Shown piece after piece: positions 1 through 6,573 of a DNA stretch of 28,641 nt. The translations under genes were made by a program, and so were the position numbers. The stretch is from a virus. The notes under the pieces are model-generated. The model did no database searches and was not told the origin of the DNA. It saw only the letters and a program-made list of their open reading frames with translations. The stretch is taken from the IMG/VR virus record IMGVR_UViG_3300018426_003343, positions 1-28,641 of that record, one strand, 5' to 3'. The stretch's first letter is position 1. Every line of letters starts with the position of its first letter.

Positions 1-141
1 GGTGAGGATGCTACAGACTTATACGGTATTGGAAAGTATGGTAGCGATAGTTATAGATTATTTTATAAAAACGAAGTTCCTGATAACGTAGGCGATCACG
101 AACTTCAAAGATATATTGAGGAAGAATTTTATGCAGTTTAA
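1..141 (+). CDS. MBD4-like HhH-GPD DNA glycosylase, C-terminal fragment
   Basis: The window opens inside a gene; 46 residues and the TAA stop are visible. The fragment contains LYGIGKYGSDSYRLF followed 17 residues later by GDHELQRY. This matches, from memory, the end of the eukaryotic/bacterial MBD4-type thymine/uracil-DNA glycosylase, whose helix-hairpin-helix GIGKYGNDSYRIF is followed by the catalytic aspartate in DHKLNKY. The equivalent Asp is present here (codon at 94-96). Such enzymes excise T or U from mismatches with G in base-excision repair. The gene overlaps the next start by 11 bases, which suggests translational coupling. The N-terminal part lies outside the window, so full-length architecture is unknown. 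Confidence 0.65.
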   Translation, partial: GEDATDLYGIGKYGSDSYRLFYKNEVPDNVGDHELQRYIEEEFYAV

Positions 142-496
142 TGAAGTGCCTTGGACAGATGTTCTAATTGATACTAGAGATTTTACTGTATTTAGAGATG
201 GCTTTCCTGTAACAGAAGGCCACGTTCTTTTTGTGCCGAAACATCAAACTTGGGAATATTTAGAAAAATGCTATAAAGCAGCATATGCCTGGGGATACGA
301 TTGGGTACAAAAAGGTTACTGCGATGCTTATAATATAGGTCAGAATGTTGGCAATGAAGCAGGACAAACAATAAATTATCCGCACGTTCATCTTATACCA
401 AGACGCAAAGGCGATATGGAAGATCCACGGGGCGGAGTAAGACACGTTATACCAGAAAAAGGCAATTATAGAAAAGGAGAAGATAATGGCTTATGA
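131..496 (+). CDS. HIT-family nucleotide-binding hydrolase-like protein
   Basis: A 121-residue protein of the histidine-triad superfamily, whose members act on nucleoside phosphates and dinucleotides. The diagnostic C-terminal motif is YPHVHLIPRRKGD (residues 83-95), close to the FHIT-type HVHVHVLPRKAGD. The second and third histidines (85, 87) are present but the first is Tyr. The N-terminal half has the expected DTRDFTVFRDGFPVTEGH strand region, where GH precedes a FVPK strand. I chose the ATG at 131 rather than the in-frame TTG at 116, because a GAGGAAG ribosome site (118-124) sits just before it. It overlaps the glycosylase upstream and the next gene downstream by 11 bases each. The substrate cannot be inferred. 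Confidence 0.8.
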   Translation: MQFNEVPWTDVLIDTRDFTVFRDGFPVTEGHVLFVPKHQTWEYLEKCYKAAYAWGYDWVQKGYCDAYNIGQNVGNEAGQTINYPHVHLIPRRKGDMEDPRGGVRHVIPEKGNYRKGEDNGL

Positions 497-692
497 TAGA
501 ACATTAATGATAGAAGCAATGATAAAACACGCAGAAGGACACATTGCAAAACACAAAGCAAATGTAGAAGTTTATTTTCACAATGCAGCTGGCGTAGGAG
601 AGCATCCAGATATACTTGAAGCGGTTGAAAAAGAATTAAACATTGTAGCAGAATACGATGACCAAATCGCTATGCTCAAGAAATATTTTTAA
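486..692 (+). CDS. Small conserved phage protein, unknown function
   Basis: This 68-residue protein has no signal peptide or membrane segment. It is mostly predicted helix: an N-terminal helix with MIEAMIKHAEGHIAKHKANVE and a C-terminal helix EAVEKELNIVAEYDDQIAMLKKYF. The start ATG lies inside the end of the HIT gene and is preceded by AAAAGGAGA, a good ribosome site. The stop codon TAA directly abuts the next promoter. It is probably the last gene of the upstream transcription unit. I do not recognise a function. Confidence 0.7.
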   Translation: MAYDRTLMIEAMIKHAEGHIAKHKANVEVYFHNAAGVGEHPDILEAVEKELNIVAEYDDQIAMLKKYF

Positions 693-695
693 TGG

Positions 696-723
696 TTGAC
701 AAAAACCTAAATAAGTGTATAAT
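696..723 (+). promoter_or_regulatory. Sigma70-type promoter P1 (before folE)
   Basis: TTGACA (696-701) and TATAAT (718-723) are both perfect consensus hexamers with a 16-base spacer. The -35 box is extended on its left as TAATGGTTGACA, shared with the other promoters of this type in the window. The folE start lies 44 bases downstream of the -10 box. Probably an early or middle promoter read by host-type RNA polymerase. Confidence 0.85.
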
Positions 724-766
724 TAAAATAATAGACATCCTCGTCTATAACTCGGAGATAAAATAA

Positions 767-1450
767 ATGGCATTACATAAAGCACTACTACATCGTCTTC
801 AAACAGAAGGTATTCGACACTGGGCTGGAGATAACATTTCGTATGTTATGCAAAAAGGCGATAAAGAAAAACTAATTGAAGAAGCTACCGAAGCATTTGA
901 AAATGTGTTAGACACACTTTTAATTGATCGTCATAACGATCCTAACTCTAAAGGCACAGCAAAACGTCTTGCTAAAATGTACTTTAATGAAATTATGGCA
1001 GGACGTTACGATCCTGCACCAGATGCAACAGCATTTCCAAACGACTCAGATGAACGTTACGAAGGTATGCTTGTAGTGCGTTCTGAACTTAAAAGTATGT
1101 GTTCACATCATCACCAGCCAGTAGCAGGTGTTGCATACATTGGTATTATTGCCGCAGACAAATTAATTGGCTTATCTAAATACACACGTATAGCACAGTG
1201 GTGTGCAAGACGTGGCACATTACAAGAAGAACTTGCAAATGATATTGCACGTGAGATTGCAAAGGCAACAGGTGCAGAACATTTAGGTGTGTATATTCAA
1301 GCAACACACGGTTGCTGTGAAAATCGTGGCATTATGGCACATAGTAGTCTTACACAAACTACTGTATTAAAAGGTTCTTTTTATAGCGACCCTGGTACAA
1401 AGAAAGAGTTCTTTGACAATATTAAACTACAGCAGGAGTTCAGCTGCTAA
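767..1450 (+). CDS. folE: GTP cyclohydrolase I
   Basis: FolE hydrolyses GTP to 7,8-dihydroneopterin triphosphate, the entry step for folate and for 7-deazaguanine (queuosine-type) compounds. The protein has 227 residues, the usual length. The zinc/catalytic motif is CSHHH (Cys112, His114, His115; E. coli CEHH). SKYTRIAQWCARR (137-149) matches the E. coli SKINRIVQFFAQR helix, and HGCCENRG (181-188) supplies the third zinc ligand Cys183. It has its own strong promoter and a CGGAG ribosome site. The stop overlaps the start of a 36-codon ORF (TAATG), which in turn overlaps queE, so the three are likely co-translated. With queE next door, the product probably feeds deazaguanine synthesis, but QueD and QueC homologues are not in the window. 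Confidence 0.95.
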   Translation: MALHKALLHRLQTEGIRHWAGDNISYVMQKGDKEKLIEEATEAFENVLDTLLIDRHNDPNSKGTAKRLAKMYFNEIMAGRYDPAPDATAFPNDSDERYEGMLVVRSELKSMCSHHHQPVAGVAYIGIIAADKLIGLSKYTRIAQWCARRGTLQEELANDIAREIAKATGAEHLGVYIQATHGCCENRGIMAHSSLTQTTVLKGSFYSDPGTKKEFFDNIKLQQEFSC

Positions 1451-1560
1451 TGGGTGATTATATTGCAGTGCGCATAGCACAAGTGTTTATTATAGCAGTG
1501 TTTATAATGGGTATGATCAGCTTAGGAATCGAACTTTATACAGAAAGGTTACCGCTATGA
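1450..1560 (+). CDS. 36-residue single-pass membrane protein between folE and queE
   Basis: A 36-codon ORF starts at the ATG overlapping the folE stop (TAATG) and ends at a TGA overlapping the queE ATG (ATGA). It exactly bridges the two genes. Residues 7-27 are almost all hydrophobic (AVRIAQVFIIAVFIMGMISL), followed by IELYTERLPL. It is therefore predicted to be one transmembrane helix with a short tail. No function is recognised. The exact double overlap and the hydrophobic core argue for a real gene; small size is the main doubt. Confidence 0.6.
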   Translation: MGDYIAVRIAQVFIIAVFIMGMISLGIELYTERLPL

Positions 1561-2450
1561 AACTAAGATATTCAGAAGCATTTTATAGTGTACAAGGTGA
1601 AGGTAAGTTTGTAGGAGTGCCTAGTGTGTTCTTGCGTACATTTGGTTGTAACTTCCGTTGTATGAACTTTGGTACAGACATTAAAAAAGATCGTTGGGAA
1701 CAACACGCCGAAGGCAATCGTTACAATGCAGAGGTTGCAGAACTAATTGCAAATGATGTACATAAGACAACAGAAAAGTTTGAAGACTTGCCTATTATTC
1801 ACACAGGGTGTGATACGTATGCAAGTATCTATCCAGAATTTAAGCACTTTAACAAACTTGCAGATGTAGACGAAGTAGTCGAACATTTGCTTTCACTTAC
1901 TCCGGAAGGTAAGTGGACAATGGACAATGGTCAAGACATCCATTTGATTATGACAGGTGGAGAGCCTTTGTTAGCGTGGCAAAAGCTCTATATTGATCTT
2001 TTTGAACATCCACGTATGCGAGACTTAAAAAATGTTACATTTGAAACAAACACTACACAAAAGTTACACGAAGACTTTGTCAACTATCTCAAATATAGTG
2101 CAAGATTTAAGGTCACGTGGTCTTGTTCCCCAAAACTTAGTGTTAGCGGAGAACCTTGGGATACTGCTATATTGCCTGATGTCGCTCGTCAGTATAGCGA
2201 TATTGACCACAGTGACATTTATCTCAAGTTTGTTGTCGCTAGTCAAGATGATTTTGATGAAGTTGGCAGGGCTGTGGACGCTTACAAAAGTGCCGGGGTA
2301 CAATGTCCAGTATATCTTATGCCGCTGGGCGGACGTAGCGAAGAATACAATCTCAACGTCAAAGAAGTCGCAGAAGCGTGTATGGAACGAGGATGGCGAT
2401 TCACTCCAAGACTCCACATCAGCTTATTCGGAAATGCCTGGGGGACTTGA
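1557..2450 (+). CDS. queE: 7-carboxy-7-deazaguanine synthase-like radical SAM enzyme
   Basis: QueE converts 6-carboxytetrahydropterin to 7-carboxy-7-deazaguanine using S-adenosylmethionine and a [4Fe-4S] cluster. Residues 7-30 carry the family N-terminus: YSVQGEG, then VPSVFLRTFG. The cluster motif is unusual. Cys31 and Cys35 (CNFRC) are followed by MNFG rather than a third Cys at the normal distance. The best third ligand is Cys85 in HTGCDTYAS, which resembles the canonical CDT that follows the motif, giving CX3CX49C with a roughly 46-residue insertion. MTGGEPLL (the SAM-binding GGE motif) follows near residue 132. At 297 residues it is longer than typical QueE. A start-stop overlap (ATGA) links it to the upstream membrane ORF. 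Pathway assignment rests on similarity and on folE next door. Confidence 0.85.
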   Translation: MKLRYSEAFYSVQGEGKFVGVPSVFLRTFGCNFRCMNFGTDIKKDRWEQHAEGNRYNAEVAELIANDVHKTTEKFEDLPIIHTGCDTYASIYPEFKHFNKLADVDEVVEHLLSLTPEGKWTMDNGQDIHLIMTGGEPLLAWQKLYIDLFEHPRMRDLKNVTFETNTTQKLHEDFVNYLKYSARFKVTWSCSPKLSVSGEPWDTAILPDVARQYSDIDHSDIYLKFVVASQDDFDEVGRAVDAYKSAGVQCPVYLMPLGGRSEEYNLNVKEVAEACMERGWRFTPRLHISLFGNAWGT

Positions 2451-2516
2451 TAAGGTTGCCAAATATAGTAAAGGCGTACATACTGAAGAACAATATGAAA
2501 AATTAAGGAGGCAGTT

Positions 2517-2900
2517 ATGAAAAAATTTATCAAAGACATAACAGGCATCACAAAAAAAGAAAAAGAACTAGAAGAGCAGGAAATGGCTCTTCTTAAAAAG
2601 AAAGACCCTAAGGAATATGCTACAAGACGCAAAGAGCCTTGGGTAAATGTACTTGATGTAAAAGTAAACGAAGACAATGTTCGCAACGGTTTTTTTGAAC
2701 TTGATTGGAACAAATACTTTATTGCACAACTAGTTGAAGCAGGTTACGGTGTAGAGAACGATCCTGAAGAAGAAATTGTGGATCGTTGGTTCCGTGATAT
2801 TGTTTACAATATGTTAGAAGCTGAAGGCCATAGTACAGATAGAGGTGCAGGATATATCAATGTTGTACCTATCGACAAAGGAAAAAGTGAAGTATCTTAA
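2517..2900 (+). CDS. Conserved phage protein, unknown function
   Basis: A 127-residue soluble protein. The N-terminal 40 residues are a highly charged Lys/Glu helix (ITKKEKELEEQEMALLKKKD). They are followed by a compact acidic domain with PWVNVLDVKVNEDNVRNGF and DPEEEIVDRWFRDIVYNMLE. A very strong ribosome site, AAGGAGG, sits just before the ATG. From memory a similar protein is common in marine T4-like phages, but I know no function. The TAA stop directly abuts promoter P2, so it ends the folE-queE transcription unit. Confidence 0.75.
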   Translation: MKKFIKDITGITKKEKELEEQEMALLKKKDPKEYATRRKEPWVNVLDVKVNEDNVRNGFFELDWNKYFIAQLVEAGYGVENDPEEEIVDRWFRDIVYNMLEAEGHSTDRGAGYINVVPIDKGKSEVS

Positions 2901-2903
2901 TGG

Positions 2904-2932
2904 TTGACAAGTTACATAAATTATGTAATAAT
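2904..2932 (+). promoter_or_regulatory. Sigma70-type promoter P2 (before RNase H-type nuclease)
   Basis: TTGACA (2904-2909) and AATAAT (2927-2932) are separated by 17 bases. The -35 box carries the same TAATGGTTGACA extension as P1. The spacer contains a perfect palindrome, listed separately. The nuclease gene starts 33 bases downstream of the -10 box. Confidence 0.75.
2912..2928. promoter_or_regulatory. Perfect palindrome inside promoter P2, candidate operator
   Basis: TTACATAA-A-TTATGTAA is an exact 8-base inverted repeat with one central base. It lies between the -35 and -10 boxes and overlaps the first two bases of the proposed -10. This is the classic position for a repressor-binding site. 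The other three promoters of this type lack it. Function is inferred from position and symmetry only. Confidence 0.45.
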
Positions 2933-2965
2933 GTATACTGTAACTAATAAGATAGGCAATAACAA

Positions 2966-3949
2966 ATGGCAACTTATGTACTAGTAGACACTGCTAATAC
3001 TTTCTTTAGAGCTCGTCACGTTGTTCGTGGCGATATCGATACGAAAGTAGGTATGGCAATGCACATTACCCTTAACAGTATTAAAAAAGCTTGGAACGAC
3101 TTTAACGCAGATCATATTGTATTCTGCTTAGAAGGTCGCAGTTGGCGTAAGGATTTTTATGAGCCTTACAAGCGCAACAGGCAAGAAGCACGTGATGCAC
3201 TAACTCCTGCACAAGCAGAAGAAGATACTGTGTTTTGGGAAATCTTTGATGAGTTCAAAGACTTTATTGGTACAAAGACTAACTGTACAATGATGCGACA
3301 TCCGCAACTAGAAGCAGATGATTTGATTGCAGGTTGGGTACAAGCACATCCTAATGACGATCACGTTATTATTAGTACAGACGGTGACTTTGCACAGTTA
3401 ATTGCATCTAATGTAAAACAATATAATGGTATACAAAACGTCACTATAACACACGAAGGTTACTTTGATGACAAAGGTAACCCTGTTGTAGACAAGAAAA
3501 CTGGTAAGGTTAAGCCTGCGCCTGATCCTGCATTTATGTTGTTTGAAAAATGTATGCGTGGCGATACTAGCGACAATGTGTTTAGTGCATATCCAGGTGT
3601 ACGTAAGAAAGGCACAAAGAATAAGGTAGGACTGATTGAAGCATTTGAAGATAAATCTACGAAAGGTTATAACTGGAATAATCTTATGTTACAGCGTTGG
3701 GTTGATCATAATGGTGTTGAGCACCGTGTTTTGGACGACTACAACCGCAATGTAACACTTTGTGATTTGACAGCACAACCTGCAGAAATTAGAGAAATAA
3801 TTAATAATACTATTGCAGAAGTAGAACCTAAGAACATATCACAGGTCGGTATGCGCCTTATGAAATTCTGTGCAAAATGGGATATGCAACGTATTGCAGA
3901 CAATGCAGCACAATATTCCGAACCATTACAAGCGAGGTATCCTGTATGA
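2966..3949 (+). CDS. RNase H-type 5'-3' nuclease (T4 Rnh / FEN-1 family)
   Basis: A 327-residue flap/5'-3' exonuclease of the T4 RNase H family, which removes RNA primers and flaps from lagging-strand DNA during phage replication. Landmarks are VDTANTFFRAR near the N-terminus (first metal Asp), EPYKRNR (the arch/helix region), EADDLIAGW (metal-binding acidic pair), STDGDFAQLI (further metal ligands) and CMRGDTSDNV, followed by a helix-hairpin-helix-like PGVRKKGTKNKVGLIEAF. Length is close to T4 Rnh (305). It is driven by promoter P2. Its stop overlaps the next gene's start (GTATGA). The gene order differs from T4, where rnh precedes dsbA, 33 and 59. Confidence 0.9.
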   Translation: MATYVLVDTANTFFRARHVVRGDIDTKVGMAMHITLNSIKKAWNDFNADHIVFCLEGRSWRKDFYEPYKRNRQEARDALTPAQAEEDTVFWEIFDEFKDFIGTKTNCTMMRHPQLEADDLIAGWVQAHPNDDHVIISTDGDFAQLIASNVKQYNGIQNVTITHEGYFDDKGNPVVDKKTGKVKPAPDPAFMLFEKCMRGDTSDNVFSAYPGVRKKGTKNKVGLIEAFEDKSTKGYNWNNLMLQRWVDHNGVEHRVLDDYNRNVTLCDLTAQPAEIREIINNTIAEVEPKNISQVGMRLMKFCAKWDMQRIADNAAQYSEPLQARYPV

Positions 3950-4419
3950 CATTAAAAGCAAAGCCTGTTTTAAAAGATAAATTTTGGATTGTTGAAGAAG
4001 ATAACGAAAAGGTTGGTACACTATCTTGGAACGATGATCGATTTATGTTTAGTAATTCTGTTGAAACTTGTTTCTTTGACAATAAAAGACAAATGAAAAA
4101 GAAATTTGGTGTCGATATTGTTTGGACAGATATAGAAGAACAGGAAACACAACAAACATACGATGTACACGGATTTCCTACTAGTGTTTTACCATTCAAC
4201 ACAATGTTTGATGTAAAGCGCAAACTACCTTTGTTTACAAAAAGCGAAAAATCTAAAAGCAGTTATTGTGCTGGTTATTATATTATTCGCTTTGACAAAG
4301 GATGGGTGAAAAGTTTTTGCCCTAAACTTATTACGTGTGAACGATACGAAACAAAAGGACCGTTTACAACTGAATTAGAAATGCGTCAGGAGTTAAGCCG
4401 TGTCAATAGAACCAATTAA
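3946..4419 (+). CDS. Conserved phage protein next to the RNase H gene
   Basis: A 157-residue protein beginning MTLKAKPVLKDKFWIVEE. I use the ATG at 3946, which overlaps the nuclease stop, rather than the upstream in-frame start at 3877 inside that gene. Conspicuous stretches are YDVHGFPTSVLPFNTMFDVKR and SYCAGYYIIRFDKGWVKSFC (roughly residues 63-83 and 96-118). I believe these are well conserved among marine T4-like phages, but I know no function. Translational coupling to the nuclease suggests a role in replication or late transcription; this is inference. Confidence 0.75.
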   Translation: MTLKAKPVLKDKFWIVEEDNEKVGTLSWNDDRFMFSNSVETCFFDNKRQMKKKFGVDIVWTDIEEQETQQTYDVHGFPTSVLPFNTMFDVKRKLPLFTKSEKSKSSYCAGYYIIRFDKGWVKSFCPKLITCERYETKGPFTTELEMRQELSRVNRTN

Positions 4420-4639
4420 TACAATACCATTTCAGCAGTTTATTCAACAGGTAAAAAGTGCAGAAAATAGTAGAGCTAGAGAAGTTAAATTATCAATCGA
4501 ACAAGCAAAAAATTTAGCATTTACAATTGGTATTGTAGAAAGCAGATTACACGGTGATTTAGAAAAACTTGTAAAAGACTCTGCTAATGCTAATACCGAA
4601 GTAATAGAAGTAAATCTTGATGCAGGTTCTGGTTTTTAA
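4400..4639 (+). CDS. Small conserved phage protein, unknown function
   Basis: A 79-residue protein with a GTG start at 4400, preceded by a CAGGAG ribosome site (4387-4392) inside the upstream gene; the two overlap by 20 bases. It is predicted mainly helical (FIQQVKSAENSRAREVKL, then SIEQAKNLAFTIGIVESRL) with a short glycine-rich C-terminus DAGSGF. By position, shortly after an RNase H gene, it could correspond to one of the small T4 late-transcription proteins such as gp33 or DsbA. I see no sequence motif that supports either. Confidence 0.65.
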   Translation: MSIEPINTIPFQQFIQQVKSAENSRAREVKLSIEQAKNLAFTIGIVESRLHGDLEKLVKDSANANTEVIEVNLDAGSGF

Positions 4640-4661
4640 CTACGTAGATAACTAAAAAAGA

Positions 4662-4669
4662 GATAAATA
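4662..4669 (+). promoter_or_regulatory. T4-late-type promoter box (one mismatch)
   Basis: GATAAATA differs from the T4 late -10 box TATAAATA at one base. It lies in the intergenic gap 31 bases before the ATG at 4700, the expected distance for a late transcript with a short leader. One 7/8 match in AT-rich DNA is weak evidence by itself. Confidence 0.35.
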
Positions 4670-4701
4670 TATGCGTATATAATATAGAAGGATACGCATA
4701 T
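4669..4701 (+). promoter_or_regulatory. 10-bp hairpin occluding a ribosome site and start codon
   Basis: ATATGCGTAT (4669-4678) is an exact reverse complement of ATACGCATAT (4692-4701), with a 13-base loop. The loop holds most of the ribosome site GAAGGA. The first two bases of the ATG (4700-4702) are paired in the 3' arm. In long transcripts this would hide the start of the 4700 gene. A late transcript starting just after the GATAAATA box would begin inside the 5' arm and might lack the hairpin. T4 uses this arrangement for several late genes; its use here is inferred. Confidence 0.5.
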
Positions 4702-4987
4702 GAGTAGGCCAAAACCAAATGTTTTATTAGAAAATATAAACAATAAAACATATAAAAGCGAACAAGTTTTAGAGGCAGAGGCTATCTGGGCTGTTTTCTA
4801 TAAGAATAAACCATTCAATTTAAAGAGTTCAAATGCTCTTACAAATTATCCTGGACCTAAATATAAAAAAACAAGTTTCTCAAATCCAGGACACGCATTT
4901 AATCTTGCAAAAAAACTTAATGAATTATTTAAGTGTAGCGACTTTAGTGTTTATAAACTTACTAGTGGTGAAGAAGTTGAAGAATGA
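4700..4987 (+). CDS. Small basic conserved phage protein
   Basis: A 95-residue Lys/Asn-rich protein starting MSRPKPNVLLENINNKTYKS. It contains EAEAIWAVFYKNKPFNLKSS, then NYPGPKYKKTSFSNPGHAFN, and an acidic tail SGEEVEE. I believe close relatives are common in marine T4-like phages; their role is unknown to me. Start-stop overlap (ATGA at 4984) couples it to the next gene. Translation may be controlled by the hairpin that overlaps its start codon. Confidence 0.75.
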   Translation: MSRPKPNVLLENINNKTYKSEQVLEAEAIWAVFYKNKPFNLKSSNALTNYPGPKYKKTSFSNPGHAFNLAKKLNELFKCSDFSVYKLTSGEEVEE

Positions 4988-5367
4988 ACTGGAAAGAGAC
5001 ATACACTAAGCTCTTTCTTAAAGAACTAGGTAAAAGTGTAAACGAAGCAACAGTTAAAGAATATATGCCGTTGTGGTGGTCGAATTTACGGAATAAAGAC
5101 AAAGGCGGCCTCAGACTTACAGATACAGGGTATGAACTACTTAAACAAATAGATCTAGCAACATATGATATACCCTATCCTAAGGATATGCCCCTTACTA
5201 CACAAGTTATAATCTTTTTAGATCAATTCATTGATTGTCCTTATTATCTTAGCACGAGAAGTATTACTGTAACGAACGAAAAAAAGGCAGTCGAACTTAG
5301 CCTTTTTTCAGGAGATTTACGTAAATACGGGCTTGTAAAAGCAATGAAAAGACAAGAAAAATCCTAA
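4984..5367 (+). CDS. Conserved phage protein, unknown function
   Basis: A 127-residue soluble protein, MNWKETYTKLFLKELGKS at its start. The most striking features are GGLRLTDTGYELLKQIDL (about residues 39-56), which resembles a winged-helix or DNA-binding segment, and TTQVIIFLDQFIDCPYYL (about 77-94). The last third contains EKKAVELSLFSGDLRKYGL. Its start overlaps the stop of the 4700 gene. I recall similar proteins in marine T4-like phages but no function. It closes this transcription unit before promoter P3. Confidence 0.75.
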   Translation: MNWKETYTKLFLKELGKSVNEATVKEYMPLWWSNLRNKDKGGLRLTDTGYELLKQIDLATYDIPYPKDMPLTTQVIIFLDQFIDCPYYLSTRSITVTNEKKAVELSLFSGDLRKYGLVKAMKRQEKS

Positions 5368-5405
5368 CCTATTGATATTACAGTATTTCTTTTTTGAAAT
5401 AATGG

Positions 5406-5433
5406 TTGACATTTTCTGTAGTGATGCTATTAT
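5406..5433 (+). promoter_or_regulatory. Sigma70-type promoter P3 (before MoxR ATPase)
   Basis: TTGACA (5406-5411) is followed after 16 bases by TATTAT (5428-5433, one mismatch to consensus); TATATA at 5431 is an alternative. The extended block TAATGGTTGACA matches P1 and P2. The MoxR start lies 46 bases beyond the -10 box. Confidence 0.75.
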
Positions 5434-5479
5434 ATATACATAGTTAGAAATTAGCACTGATAACACAAGGGAATACACT

Positions 5480-6568
5480 ATGGATACAGCAACTCGTACA
5501 GTTAGTCCAAATGGGGCTAAAGCAAGCATCAAACACGCTATGTCAAAAAAGCGTCCTATCTTTTTGTGGGGACCTCCAGGTATTGGTAAGTCAGACATTG
5601 TAGCACAGGTTACAGACAGCTTGCCTAATTCACATTTGATCGATATTCGACTATCACTTTGGGAACCTACAGATATTAAAGGTATTCCATATTTCGATAG
5701 CAATTCAGGCACTATGGTGTGGGGCGCACCTTCAGAACTGCCAGATGAAGATTTTGCGGCACAATACGACAATATTGTTGTGTTCTTTGACGAAATGAAC
5801 TCGGCAGCGCCAGCTGTACAAGCGGCAGCATACCAGCTCATTCTTAATCGTCGTGTAGGGCAATACAAATTGCCAGACAATGTAATTATTGTTGCGGCAG
5901 GTAACCGCGAAGCTGACAAAGGTGTTACGTATCGTATGCCTGCTCCGTTGGCTAACCGCTTTATCCACTTAGAACTTACAGTATCATTTGATGACTGGTT
6001 TGCTTGGTCAGTTGATAACAATCAACACAAAGATGTTGTAGGTTATTTAACTTTTGCAAAGAAGGACTTGTATGACTTTGATCCTAAATCACCTAGTCGT
6101 TCTTTCGCAACACCGCGTTCTTGGTCGTTTGTGAGCGAACTGCTTGACGACGATCTAGACGAAAACACCCTTACCGATTTGGTTAGTGGTGCAGTTGGTG
6201 AAGGTTTGGCTGTCAAGTTTATGGCTCACCGCAAGGTTGCTGCCGATATGCCTAATCCAACTGATATCTTAGCAGGTAAAGTAAAGGATTTGCAGAACAA
6301 AGAAATCAGTGCTATGTATTCCTTAACTGTATCACTTTGCTATGAGTTGAAAGAAGCATCAGACAAAAATGATAAAAAGTTTGATGACAAAGTCAACAAT
6401 TTCCTGCGCTTTGCAATGGACAACTTTGATACAGAACTAGTTGTGATGGGCATTAAACTTGCTCTTACACAGTATCAATTGCCCATTGATCCGGACGAAG
6501 TGGAGTGCTTTGATGAGTTCCACGATCGTTACGGGCACTACATTAAGGCAGCACAATCCGCTGATTAA
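5480..6568 (+). CDS. MoxR-family AAA+ ATPase
   Basis: A 362-residue AAA+ ATPase of the MoxR/CobS type, which works as a chaperone-like remodeller with a VWA-domain partner. Walker A is GPPGIGKS (31-38), Walker B VVFFDE (100-105), sensor 1 AAGN (139-142), and the probable arginine finger is Arg160 in LANRF. The C-terminal third (about 215-362) is a helical lid-type region. The next gene encodes a VWA/metallopeptidase protein, the expected partner, but each has its own promoter and a terminator lies between them. Related CobS-like ATPases are known in marine phages; cobalt chelation should not be assumed from the name. Confidence 0.9.
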   Translation: MDTATRTVSPNGAKASIKHAMSKKRPIFLWGPPGIGKSDIVAQVTDSLPNSHLIDIRLSLWEPTDIKGIPYFDSNSGTMVWGAPSELPDEDFAAQYDNIVVFFDEMNSAAPAVQAAAYQLILNRRVGQYKLPDNVIIVAAGNREADKGVTYRMPAPLANRFIHLELTVSFDDWFAWSVDNNQHKDVVGYLTFAKKDLYDFDPKSPSRSFATPRSWSFVSELLDDDLDENTLTDLVSGAVGEGLAVKFMAHRKVAADMPNPTDILAGKVKDLQNKEISAMYSLTVSLCYELKEASDKNDKKFDDKVNNFLRFAMDNFDTELVVMGIKLALTQYQLPIDPDEVECFDEFHDRYGHYIKAAQSAD

Positions 6569-6573
6569 TGTCA

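Noticed and set aside
2032-2520. 162-codon frame overlapping queE on the same strand
   Set aside because: Its first 130 codons lie inside queE in another frame and the product is low in family-like patterns. Only the last 28 codons fall partly outside and are treated separately.
5280-5308. AAAAAAGGC / GCCTTTTTT inverted repeat resembling a terminator
   Set aside because: It lies inside the 4984 coding sequence, has only three G-C pairs, and the gene continues for 59 bases after it.
5317-6021. 234-codon - strand frame opposite the MoxR gene
   Set aside because: It is antisense to a clear AAA+ ATPase with intact motifs; the translated product has no recognisable domain.
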